A model generated the notes under the pieces. It did not search any database and was not told where the DNA came from. It worked only from the letters and a program-made list of their open reading frames with translations. This document shows, piece after piece, positions 1 to 8,038 of a stretch of DNA of 64,000 nucleotides (the stretch's first letter is position 1; every line of letters starts with the position of its first letter). The DNA lies in contig JALHNT010000003.1 in assembly GCA_022843385.1 (NCBI GenBank), positions 124,001-188,000 on the forward strand, given 5' to 3'. Source of the DNA: Anaerolineae bacterium. Its GTDB lineage: Bacteria > Chloroflexota > Anaerolineae > Aggregatilineales > Phototrophicaceae. The position numbers and the translations under genes are program-made.

Positions 1-2112
1 TGATTTGGTAGCCAGATACAGTGCGGTACTGATGATAGAAAGTGGTGTGCGGAATTCATGTGAGGCGTCCTGAACAAAGCGCGTAATCAGGTTGACCCGT
101 TCCCGTTCGACACGCAGATCAATCTCTCGTTGCTCGGCCTGTTTGGTTTCACTCGTGTCACGAACGATGACCAGCACTTCATTTGGACTATATGGCACCA
201 TGCGCGCTTCAAAATATTGTGGGGTGTTGTTCTGGGTAAGAGTGTATTCGTAACGCAATTCCCGCTGGTTTTGGAGCACCTGCTCGATGTATTCCATAAT
301 GGGTATGTTCGGATAAGGGAATACATCCGCCGCCTTGCGACCAATGAACTCCTCCGGTTGCAAGAGCAAGCGTTCCGGTTGGGGCGCATGGTAATCCACG
401 AACGCACCGTCTGCACGCAGGCAGAACATCAAGTCTGGCATGGCGCTGACCAGGGCGCGATGGCGAACCTCGCTGGCGATCAGTTCCTGCTCGATGTATT
501 TGCGCTCGGTAATGTCTGTAATCATGCCTAAGGCTCCGATGAACCGACCATCCTTGTCCTTAAGAGGATTGGTCGAAATCAGAACCCAGACATCGCTTCC
601 GTTATCGTGTACGAAACGAAATTCATGCTGTTCGGTCAGTCCTGCCTGCCGCTGTGTCCATTTCTGGGCGGCCTGTTGTCGGCCAGCATCATCGGTAAAG
701 TCAAACAGGTGTTTGCCAAGCATCTCTGCTGGTGTGTAGCCGAGCATTTCGCTCATGCGCTGATTGACATACGTCGTCCGGGCATCGGCATCCAGCAACC
801 AGATGCCTTCCTGAGCAGTGTCAATGATGTTGCGATAGCGTGCTTCACTCTCGATAAGTGCACTCACAGCTCGTTTTCGCTCGGTGATGTTGCGAATAAT
901 GACGATCACTTCGTCCGGCGCACACTGCACCATCCGTGCTTCAAAGTGCTCCTGACTACCCTGTTCGTCCGTCACATATTCGTAGATTGCTTCTTGTCCA
1001 GTGGTCATCACCTGCTCTATGTGCTGCATTTGGATCGCAGCTATCTCAGGTGGCAGAGTCTCGGTGATGGTCTTTCCCATGAACACGGTTGGGGGTAGCA
1101 ACAAATCAGACGAAGCTGAGGCATGATAATCAAGAAAAGTGCCATCTCGACGGAGTCGAAAGATCAGGTCGGGCAACGCGCTCAGGATAGCTTTTTGCCG
1201 GGCTTCACTCTGCCGCAGCGCATCAAAGGCTGCTTCTTCACTGCTGATATCGCGCACAACGCTTTGAATGTGGAGCGGCTTACCCTGTGCATCATCAATC
1301 CGCTCGATATTGATTTCTACCAGAATTGTTGTGCCATCGCGCTTGCGCAACCGGCGGCGATAGATCGGTATATCCTCGCCTCTTTGAACGCGCTCCCAAA
1401 TACCCGCGCTTTCAGTGCTTTGGGCAGAAATTTCGCCATACTTTAGTCGAAGCAGCTCGTCGCGTGTGTAGCCAAGCAACCGGGTTGCTTGATGATTGAC
1501 ATCTAAATGATTGCCCTCGAGGTCGAGGATGAATACCGCGTCATGGGTTTGCTCGAAGAGACCCCGATAGCGCTGCTCGCTGAGATGCACCGTGGCTTCG
1601 GCCTGCTGGCGAGACATGGCGAATTGGCGAAAGAGACGATTGTTGATGAGTGCCAGCAGCATCACCGTGACCAGAAAAAAGTCCCACATCACGACCGAGG
1701 CTGGTTCCATCCCGCCAAGCACCGCAATCACTGAAACGCTTGCAATCAAGGCTGGCATGATTGCTGTTCCAATACGATTGGGTAACAGCATTCCGATGAC
1801 GAAGATGACAACACTGCTTGCTGGAATGGCATCGGGGTTATTGGCGGTCGTGAGCGCTGCCCATATGCTGAGGCTCAACACGGTTGCCAGGATGGCTGCG
1901 GAATGGCGCGTTGCCCATGCTAGCCAAAAGATGACTACGGAGCTTGCCAGTCCCCACATCGTGACCCAAATCAGGCCGTTGTTTTGTCTGATAACCATCA
2001 TGTATATGAGGAAAAGCAGGTGCATTCCTATTGAAGTCAGTGCGCCGACTCTCAACAGGTTCCCCTGCAATTGTCCGTTAGCGAGTGTTGGCGACGGTTG
2101 AATGGCAGTCAC
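1..2112 (-). CDS. Membrane-anchored multi-PAS sensor histidine kinase (3' end off window)
   Basis: Partial gene: the frame is open from a GTG at 2112 to the left edge, 704 codons with no stop. Residues 25-170 are hydrophobic (about five or six membrane segments). Four PAS domains follow at roughly 177-300, 305-410, 415-530 and 540-650, and the visible end carries an H-box, DASHEFRTPLSIIS, with the phosphoacceptor His near residue 689. The ATPase domain must lie beyond the edge. PAS2 and PAS4 are alike (ALPDLIFRLRRDG and AMPDLMFCLRADG), suggesting internal duplication. The likely role is autophosphorylation in response to a small-molecule or redox cue and transfer to a response regulator not seen here. 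The GTG start has a weak ribosome site; an in-frame ATG at 2025 falls inside the first membrane segment. Kinase call is firm, signal unknown. Confidence 0.88.
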   Translation of the reverse strand, partial: MTAIQPSPTLANGQLQGNLLRVGALTSIGMHLLFLIYMMVIRQNNGLIWVTMWGLASSVVIFWLAWATRHSAAILATVLSLSIWAALTTANNPDAIPASSVVIFVIGMLLPNRIGTAIMPALIASVSVIAVLGGMEPASVVMWDFFLVTVMLLALINNRLFRQFAMSRQQAEATVHLSEQRYRGLFEQTHDAVFILDLEGNHLDVNHQATRLLGYTRDELLRLKYGEISAQSTESAGIWERVQRGEDIPIYRRRLRKRDGTTILVEINIERIDDAQGKPLHIQSVVRDISSEEAAFDALRQSEARQKAILSALPDLIFRLRRDGTFLDYHASASSDLLLPPTVFMGKTITETLPPEIAAIQMQHIEQVMTTGQEAIYEYVTDEQGSQEHFEARMVQCAPDEVIVIIRNITERKRAVSALIESEARYRNIIDTAQEGIWLLDADARTTYVNQRMSEMLGYTPAEMLGKHLFDFTDDAGRQQAAQKWTQRQAGLTEQHEFRFVHDNGSDVWVLISTNPLKDKDGRFIGALGMITDITERKYIEQELIASEVRHRALVSAMPDLMFCLRADGAFVDYHAPQPERLLLQPEEFIGRKAADVFPYPNIPIMEYIEQVLQNQRELRYEYTLTQNNTPQYFEARMVPYSPNEVLVIVRDTSETKQAEQREIDLRVERERVNLITRFVQDASHEFRTPLSIISTALYLATKS

Positions 2113-2205
2113 GATCTTAAGCAGACCACATCAGCATAGACATCGATGCTTTCCTATAACCTGTATTGTAATGCATAGTGTTCCATTTTGGCGTTAATGA
2201 CAATC

Positions 2206-2907
2206 TTAATTGTTGCGTTGGTCAGAATTTGCTGCAACACCATCAACCTGAGCTGGGGTGACCGGTGGTTTGGTGGGAATAGCTGGTGCCGGAGCCAGAG
2301 TGGGGGCCACCGGTTTTAGCCGAGTGAGGGATGTGACACGGATGGTCTGGCCGACAAAAGTCACTGGTGGGCAGGTCTGTCCGGACAGCAGGTTGCCCCA
2401 GAATTCAGGGTAGCGCCAGCGCATCTCCGGCTGTAACTGATAACGAATCTGGCTGGGATACCCCAGCGTCGGGTCATATTCTGTCAGCACCTGTATCGGT
2501 CCATCACAGGCACACCCGTTGCTGCCACAGGTCGGATTCTCCAGCTCACGCTCGATCCGTTGAAACAAGGACTCAACAGTCGGATACTGTGTCTGACCGC
2601 CAGTTGCGCTGAGGCCAGTGGAACAGGTGTCGCGATGGCGATAGGTGACCTGCTGGGAACGAACCTCGAAATCCTGTTCACAGGTTAAATAGGGATAGAT
2701 GAATTCTACTACAATGCGATAGTCCGCAATCGCGGCGGCTTCCCAGCGTGCCTGTGCTGCTTCCAGCGAATCGCCCGACTGGCTCAGTCCCAGCAGCAGC
2801 AGGGTTAGTCCTCCACCCAGCAACAGCATCGTCTGCAGGCGGCGTCGCCAGTTACGAGTCGATGGCAGGCTTATCGCGGTTAAAGGTGCCGAGCTTGAGA
2901 TACTCAT
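2206..2907 (-). CDS. DUF6174-like membrane-anchored protein
   Basis: A 233-residue protein with a short cytoplasmic N-terminus, one hydrophobic segment at about 25-45 and an extracytoplasmic domain with several Cys (CEQD, DTC, CGSNGCAC, TCPP). The pattern RWEAAAIADYRIVVE followed by YPTVESLFQRIE and YDPTLGYPSQIRY matches what I know of DUF6174 proteins, which begin with a W..a...dY motif and end with a yD...GyP.~i motif. The C-terminal 40 residues are a Pro/Ala-rich tail. Function of the family is unknown. The gene is divergent from the ABC importer; no clear Shine-Dalgarno precedes the ATG. Confidence 0.6.
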   Translation of the reverse strand: MSISSSAPLTAISLPSTRNWRRRLQTMLLLGGGLTLLLLGLSQSGDSLEAAQARWEAAAIADYRIVVEFIYPYLTCEQDFEVRSQQVTYRHRDTCSTGLSATGGQTQYPTVESLFQRIERELENPTCGSNGCACDGPIQVLTEYDPTLGYPSQIRYQLQPEMRWRYPEFWGNLLSGQTCPPVTFVGQTIRVTSLTRLKPVAPTLAPAPAIPTKPPVTPAQVDGVAANSDQRNN

Positions 2908-3186
2908 CTTTTGGCTAACAGTGTCTCATTGACGTTAGCGATCATATTCCTATTATACCGTCTTCTATTGAAGGCGCTGAGAGGACCGCAATTGTGCAAT
3001 AGTGATAAAACTGTGTTGCATCAGCCGCTACTCACCAGATTTGACGCAGCGGACAGACACGATACAATTCACCACATTCACCAACAGATCGCGGGCGAAG
3101 ATAGGCAGTTCTACCAATAGCGCTCATCACCCGCTTGCATAGAATAGGCTCCACTCCATCAAATGATGGGCTGGCTCAGGAGAGAT
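2908..3186 (+). other. Divergent intergenic region and long importer leader
   Basis: 279 bases between the DUF6174 gene and the importer. The importer promoter (2929-2956) lies close to the divergent gene, leaving about 220 transcribed but untranslated bases. I see no recognised riboswitch, although the transported ligand may be a vitamin; a CTGAGAGGA string at about 2976 resembles the 5' half of a TPP box but the 3' half is missing. Confidence 0.4.
2929..2956 (+). promoter_or_regulatory. Sigma-70-type promoter for the ABC importer
   Basis: TTGACG (2929-2934), 16-base spacer, TATTAT (2951-2956). Expected transcript start near 2963. Confidence 0.5.
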
Positions 3187-4941
3187 ATGACCGATTCGGC
3201 ACGCAGTGACTTCACTCTGGCGTCTGTGCCACCTGTTACCTCGCGCAGTCTGGGCGCGTCGGTTCAGCATTGGTCGTCTGCTGTGCTGGTCATCGTCGCC
3301 TTGAGCCTGCTGGGTTCTGTGCTGCTGGTCTATCAGAATGCCCGGCCCGATACGCCCATCCTCGAGCAATCGACTATGGGACAATTAGCTCTCTGGATGG
3401 CAGGGCAGTCCGGCGAAGAAGCGCCAGTGTCATGGCTGGGTCAGATCGCGCGGCAGCAGGCTGTGGCGCAGGGGGTGGATCGGCTGGATGAAGCAGTTGT
3501 CATCGGGTGGATGCAAACGCTGTTGGTCACATTCACTGCGCTGCTGATGGTTGCAGGTGTTGCCGGGTTGGCTGGCGTCCTGATGAACAAGCAGTGGGGA
3601 GGCCTGCTGCTCGCGCTGACGCTCCTGGGAATGATTCTGCTGTTGTTCATCATCCCGCCAAGGGTGGACGCCTTCACGCTGCCGAACCTGATGCTGGGCA
3701 TGGCGGCGCTTATTGTGGCGATCCTGCTGGGGCGCAGACATCTGAGTAAGTTAGTTGCCTTCATCACCCTGCTGGCATCGATAGTGCTGGTCTGGCAGAG
3801 CCTCAAGGCCTTCGGTAACGCCACCGGTTATCACATCGCGCTGCCCGAAGCAGCGTGGTCGGTTCAGACCTACGAGTCGGTTGATCTGGCGCTTCAGGCT
3901 GTGGCTGATGGCACGGTTCCAGCGGCCATACTCGATGGCGATGAGGTTGAGTCACTGGTTGGCCTGGCTTCAGCCGAACCCAACCCGGCTTATCCGGGGC
4001 TACGCATTCTGGATGACCTGAACACCGATGTGCGTCATCTGGGCTTTGTGATCGAGCCAGTTCTGCCCGGACGGTTAGCCGTGGTGGCGCGTGAAACCGA
4101 CGTGAACCGCTGGAGTGGCCTGAGCGATCTGACGGGGCAGACTATCGGCACTTACGCAGGCTCTTTCGCCTATGAGCGCTATCTTGCAGTACCACGCGAA
4201 CTGGAACTGGTCGATCTGCGCATTACCAACGATTTGAACATGCCGCATCTGCAAAGCATCGCTCAGGCGTTGCTGCAACCGGCGCGGCGCAATGGCGAAC
4301 TGCTGCTGGCGCGCATCCTGGCAAACGCCGGGCTGTTCACCTGGTCAGAGGCCGCTTTTGGTTTCGTGGTCGGGGCGTTGTTGGGATTTGGCTTGGGAAC
4401 CCTGTTCGCCCATTCACGGCTGCTGGAACGCGGTCTGCTGCCGTATGTAGTGGCGTCGCAGACAGTGCCCATCCTGGCAGTTGCGCCAATGGTGGTCATC
4501 TGGATCGGTCAGGCCGGGATCGATATGCGGGTGGCCGTAGCGGTCATTTCGGCCTATCTGACCTTCTTCCCGGTGACGATCAACACCCTGCGCGGTCTGA
4601 CTTCACCGAACCCGATGGCGATTGAACTGATGCAGTCCTACGCAGCCGATCAGTGGACGACGTTGTGGAAGCTGCGTTTCCCGGCAGCGCTCCCCTATAT
4701 CTTCACGGCACTCAAGGTGTCGGCAACGGCGAGCGTAGTCGGTGCAATCATCGGTGAACTGCCCTCCGGGATTCGTGATGGGCTGGGTGGGGCGATCCTC
4801 AACTTCAATCAATATTACACCAGCGATCCGGCTAAGTTATGGGCGTCGATCTTCATCGCTGCCCTGGTCGGCATCGTCTTCTTCATGATCGTGACAATCG
4901 CCGAGCGGGCGGTCTTAGGACGGCGGGCGCTGGCGGAATGA
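3187..4941 (+). CDS. ABC transporter permease with N-terminal membrane and binding-like region
   Basis: 584 residues, about twice the usual size of an SsuC/ThiX-type permease. The C-terminal 260 residues are a standard BPD_transp_1 domain, including the cytoplasmic loop ELMQSYAADQWTTLWKLRFP that contacts the ATPase. Upstream there is one early membrane segment, then about four more around residues 115-210, then about 110 residues resembling the second half of a periplasmic binding protein (LALQAVADGTVPAAILDG and WSGLSDLTGQTIGTYAGS). The permease may thus carry its own substrate-interacting domain in addition to the separate binding protein downstream. The start at 3187 is chosen because AGGAGAG (3178-3184) precedes it; an in-frame ATG at 3163 has no ribosome site. 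First gene of a four-gene operon. Substrate is probably riboflavin, a thiamine pyrimidine or another NMT1-type ligand, by family only. Confidence 0.85.
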   Translation: MTDSARSDFTLASVPPVTSRSLGASVQHWSSAVLVIVALSLLGSVLLVYQNARPDTPILEQSTMGQLALWMAGQSGEEAPVSWLGQIARQQAVAQGVDRLDEAVVIGWMQTLLVTFTALLMVAGVAGLAGVLMNKQWGGLLLALTLLGMILLLFIIPPRVDAFTLPNLMLGMAALIVAILLGRRHLSKLVAFITLLASIVLVWQSLKAFGNATGYHIALPEAAWSVQTYESVDLALQAVADGTVPAAILDGDEVESLVGLASAEPNPAYPGLRILDDLNTDVRHLGFVIEPVLPGRLAVVARETDVNRWSGLSDLTGQTIGTYAGSFAYERYLAVPRELELVDLRITNDLNMPHLQSIAQALLQPARRNGELLLARILANAGLFTWSEAAFGFVVGALLGFGLGTLFAHSRLLERGLLPYVVASQTVPILAVAPMVVIWIGQAGIDMRVAVAVISAYLTFFPVTINTLRGLTSPNPMAIELMQSYAADQWTTLWKLRFPAALPYIFTALKVSATASVVGAIIGELPSGIRDGLGGAILNFNQYYTSDPAKLWASIFIAALVGIVFFMIVTIAERAVLGRRALAE

Positions 4942-4984
4942 AGTCACGGACGGGACGAGTACAGGATACAGTAGTGGTGTCATT

Positions 4985-5782
4985 ATGTCACAGGTAATGC
5001 TGACGCCGGTCATCACGGCGCGGAATGTAAACAAGGTTTTTCACGCTGGCACGCCGGAGCAGGTGATCGCCCTGCAAAACATCAACCTGACGGTACAACC
5101 AGGCGAGTTCGTGTCGTTGATTGGCCCGTCTGGTTGCGGCAAGTCAACCCTGCTGCGGCTGATTGCGGATCTGCTGCCCCCTTCGGATGGCGAACTGAAG
5201 GTCAACAACAAGCCGCCGCATCAGGCGCGGTTGGATCGGGATTACGGCATGGCGTTCCAGGCGGCGACTCTTTATGACTGGCGGACCATCCTCAAGAATG
5301 TCGAGCTGCCGCTGGAGATTATGAAGTACCCTCGACCGGAGCGCACCCGCCGCGCCCGTGAGATGCTGAAGATGGTCGAACTAGGCGATTTCGAGAGCAA
5401 GTATCCCTGGCAGCTATCCGGTGGGATGCAGCAGCGGGTAGCGATTGCGCGGGCACTGGTGTTTGAACCCTCGCTGCTCCTGATGGATGAACCGTTCGGA
5501 GCGCTGGATGAATTCACCCGCGAACGCATGAATATGGAATTGCTGCGCATCTGGGATACCACCAAGATCACCGTCATCTTTGTCACCCACAGCATCCCGG
5601 AAGCCGTGTTTTTATCGAGCCGGGTGGTGGTCATGTCGCCGCGTCCGGGGCGTATCACCAAAGTGATTGATATCGACCTGCCATATCCGCGCGTATTCGA
5701 GACACGCGAACTGCCGCGCTATTTCCAACTGGTGACGGAAGTGCGCGAACATCTGCGCGATGCCCATCTGGTGATGGAATAA
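4985..5782 (+). CDS. ABC transporter ATP-binding protein (SsuB/TauB/ThiZ type)
   Basis: 265 residues with all ABC ATPase signatures: Walker A GPSGCGKST near residue 47, Q-loop MAFQAATLYDWRT, signature LSGGMQQR, Walker B LLLMDEP, D-loop and switch His in FVTHSIPEA. It energises the importer through the coupling loops of the two permeases on either side. It lies 43 bases after the first permease and 2 bases before the second, so all are co-transcribed. Length and sequence are typical of nitrate/sulfonate/taurine/NMT1-type ATPases; substrate cannot be told from this subunit. Confidence 0.95.
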   Translation: MSQVMLTPVITARNVNKVFHAGTPEQVIALQNINLTVQPGEFVSLIGPSGCGKSTLLRLIADLLPPSDGELKVNNKPPHQARLDRDYGMAFQAATLYDWRTILKNVELPLEIMKYPRPERTRRAREMLKMVELGDFESKYPWQLSGGMQQRVAIARALVFEPSLLLMDEPFGALDEFTRERMNMELLRIWDTTKITVIFVTHSIPEAVFLSSRVVVMSPRPGRITKVIDIDLPYPRVFETRELPRYFQLVTEVREHLRDAHLVME

Positions 5783-5784
5783 CG

Positions 5785-6636
5785 ATGACTCCATCAACCT
5801 TACCGACACCTTCTCCCCGTGTCGCGGCGCGACCGAGCCTGGTTGACCGGCTGCGTTATTATTTGCCGACCATTCTGATCGCGGTCAGTGTGCTGCTCGT
5901 CTGGGAAGGTGCCGTCCGTCTGTTCAATATCCAGCAGTTTTTGCTGCCGCGTCCCAGCGCCATCCTGGAGCAGTTTCTTGGCGAGGTCGGGTTGTTTGTG
6001 AGCGGGCAGGGATCGCTGCTGTTCGAGGCTTCCGGCGCGACGCTCTATTCGGCCATCGGCGGCTTTGCCATCGGTGCCTCGGCGGGTATTCTGGTGGCGC
6101 TGGTGACGGCGCGCTGGACGATTATCAGCGAGGCGTTGATGCCCTTCGCCATCGCGGCCAACTCGGTGCCAATCATCGCCTTTGCCCCGATCATGAACAA
6201 CTGGTTTGGCCTGACCAACCCGGCCTCCAAGATGGCGATTGTGGCGATCATTGTGTTCTTCCCGGTGATGATTAACACCGTGCGCGGTCTGACGCTGATC
6301 GAACCGCGTCAGCTTGAACTGATGCAGTCGCTGGCGGCGTCGCAGTGGACCATCCTGCGCGATTTACGGATACCAAACGCGCTGCCCTACATTTTCAGCG
6401 CCCTGCGGGTTGCCAGCGCCCTCAGCACCATCGGCGCGGTAGTGGCCGAGTTCTTCGGCGGGCCGCGCGCCACGATTGGTGTATTCATCACGCAGGAGGC
6501 GGCGGGGTTCGATTTCGCCCGCGCCTGGACCGGTATCATCATGGCGTCGATCATCGGCATCAGCTTCTACACGCTGGTGCAGCTCGTCGAACGATGGCTG
6601 ATGCCCTGGCATGTATCGTTCCGTAAGTCGGGTTAA
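5785..6636 (+). CDS. ABC transporter permease (SsuC/ThiX/RibX type)
   Basis: 283 residues with six membrane segments and a BPD_transp_1 domain; the ATPase-contact loop ELMQSLAASQWTILRDLRIP is close to that of the larger permease, so the pair probably forms a heterodimeric channel. It begins 2 bases after the ATPase stop (translational coupling). It lacks the long N-terminal extension of its partner. A 7-bp hairpin with a 3-base loop follows at 6651-6667, before the binding-protein gene, which might adjust relative expression. Confidence 0.93.
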   Translation: MTPSTLPTPSPRVAARPSLVDRLRYYLPTILIAVSVLLVWEGAVRLFNIQQFLLPRPSAILEQFLGEVGLFVSGQGSLLFEASGATLYSAIGGFAIGASAGILVALVTARWTIISEALMPFAIAANSVPIIAFAPIMNNWFGLTNPASKMAIVAIIVFFPVMINTVRGLTLIEPRQLELMQSLAASQWTILRDLRIPNALPYIFSALRVASALSTIGAVVAEFFGGPRATIGVFITQEAAGFDFARAWTGIIMASIIGISFYTLVQLVERWLMPWHVSFRKSG

Positions 6637-6777
6637 GTGGGTGTAAGCGGTGAAGACCCGGTCTTCATCCGATACCGATTGTGTGGTTGGTTATCGAGGA
6701 GGTGGATGAATCAGTCACCTGGATGGCAAAAACCGATTCCGCAGACTCGATGTTTATTTCTCAGAGGGGAAAACGCT

Positions 6778-7884
6778 ATGAAGAAAAAACTGATGGTTAT
6801 CCTGATGGTGCTGGCGCTGCTGACCGTTGTCGGCGCAACCTCGGCACAAAGCGAGCTGATCCCGGTGCGGCTGCAACTGCAATGGGTCACTCAGTCGCAG
6901 TTCGCTGGCTACTACGCCGCGCTGGATCAGGGCTTTTATGAGGCCGAGGGTTTGGATGTCACCATTCTCGAAGGTGCGGTGGAAATCGTGCCGCAGCAGG
7001 TAGTCGCTTCGGACGGTGCCGAGTTCGGTATCGCCTGGGTGCCGAAAGTGCTGGAATCGCGCGCAGCCGGCGCAGATCTGGTCAACATCGCTCAGGTCTT
7101 CCTGCGCAGCGGTACGCTTGAAGTGTCCTTCAAGGATACCGGCATCACCAGCGTCGAGGATTTCCGCGGCAAGAAAATCGGCACCTGGGGCTTCGGCAAC
7201 GAACATGAGCTGTTTGCCGCCATGCGTGCGGTAGGCATCGACCCCAGTAATCCGGATGATGTCACCATTGTCCAACAGCCGTTCGATATGTCGCTGCTGC
7301 TGAACGGCGAAGTCGATGCGGCTCAGGCCATGACCTATAACGAATATGCTCAGGTGCTGGAAGCCGTCGATGACGCCGGGAACTTCCTCTACACTGCTGA
7401 CGATCTGAACGTCATCAACTTCAACGATGTTGGAACCGCCATGCTTCAGGATCACATCTTCGCTCGCGAAGCCTGGCTGGCTGGCGAAACCGATGGCACA
7501 CCCAATACCGAGATCGCGACCCGGTTCATCAAGGCATCGCTCAAGGGCTGGATTTATGCCCGTGACAACTTCGATGAAACGGTTGAGATTGTCCTCGCCA
7601 ATGGCCCGACGCTCGGCACCGGTCACATGACCTGGATGCTGAACGAAATCAACAAGCTGATTTGGCCGTCGCCGCTGGGCATCGGTGTCATGGATGAAGA
7701 ACTGTGGGCACAGACCGTCGCCGTCGCCATTGAGGGCGAGGTCATCACGGCTGAACCGAGCGAAGGCGCTTATCGTACCGATCTGGCACAGGCCGCGGTT
7801 GATGCGCTGATCGAGGAGGGTCTGGATGTGACCGGCGAGATGTACGAACCGCAGGAAGTGGAAATCACCCCGCGCGGCGAGTAA
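6778..7884 (+). CDS. NMT1/THI5-like ABC substrate-binding protein
   Basis: 368-residue secreted binding protein. A signal peptide (MKKKLMVILMVLALLTVVG, cleavage near ATSAQ) is followed by the NMT1 fold: RLQLQWVTQSQFAGYYAALD, QGFYEAEGLDVTILEG and GKKIGTWGFGNE. These resemble riboflavin-binding RibY and pyrimidine-binding ThiY proteins; RibY-type riboflavin uptake is known in Chloroflexus. The start at 6778 is fixed by GAGGGGA 7 bases upstream; the frame is open for 47 codons further up but without a ribosome site. There is no lipobox Cys, so it is probably soluble or anchored by the uncleaved signal. Last gene of the importer operon, followed by a terminator. Confidence 0.9.
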   Translation: MKKKLMVILMVLALLTVVGATSAQSELIPVRLQLQWVTQSQFAGYYAALDQGFYEAEGLDVTILEGAVEIVPQQVVASDGAEFGIAWVPKVLESRAAGADLVNIAQVFLRSGTLEVSFKDTGITSVEDFRGKKIGTWGFGNEHELFAAMRAVGIDPSNPDDVTIVQQPFDMSLLLNGEVDAAQAMTYNEYAQVLEAVDDAGNFLYTADDLNVINFNDVGTAMLQDHIFAREAWLAGETDGTPNTEIATRFIKASLKGWIYARDNFDETVEIVLANGPTLGTGHMTWMLNEINKLIWPSPLGIGVMDEELWAQTVAVAIEGEVITAEPSEGAYRTDLAQAAVDALIEEGLDVTGEMYEPQEVEITPRGE

Positions 7885-7907
7885 TTCGCTGGATCGATGG
7901 ATGAAGG

Positions 7908-7940
7908 ATAGGACGGGGCAGGGGCTCCGTCCTATTTGTT
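7908..7940 (+). terminator. Intrinsic terminator after the importer operon
   Basis: 9-bp perfect stem (7908-7916 with 7927-7935), 10-base loop, followed by TTTGTT. The T tract is short. Confidence 0.6.
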
Positions 7941-8038
7941 ACTCGCCTGAAAGGTATGTAAATTCTAACTTTTGCCTGTTCTTGCCTGTTTATCAGGCCA
8001 CACTCATACTCAACAGCGTGGCTCATGCGTTCATTCAT

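Noticed and set aside
2970-2990. CTGAGAGGA string in the importer leader, like a TPP riboswitch
   Set aside because: The 3' conserved half of the TPP motif is absent and helices do not form around it.
6651-6667. 7-bp hairpin after the second permease as a terminator
   Set aside because: No T run follows and the next gene clearly belongs to the operon.
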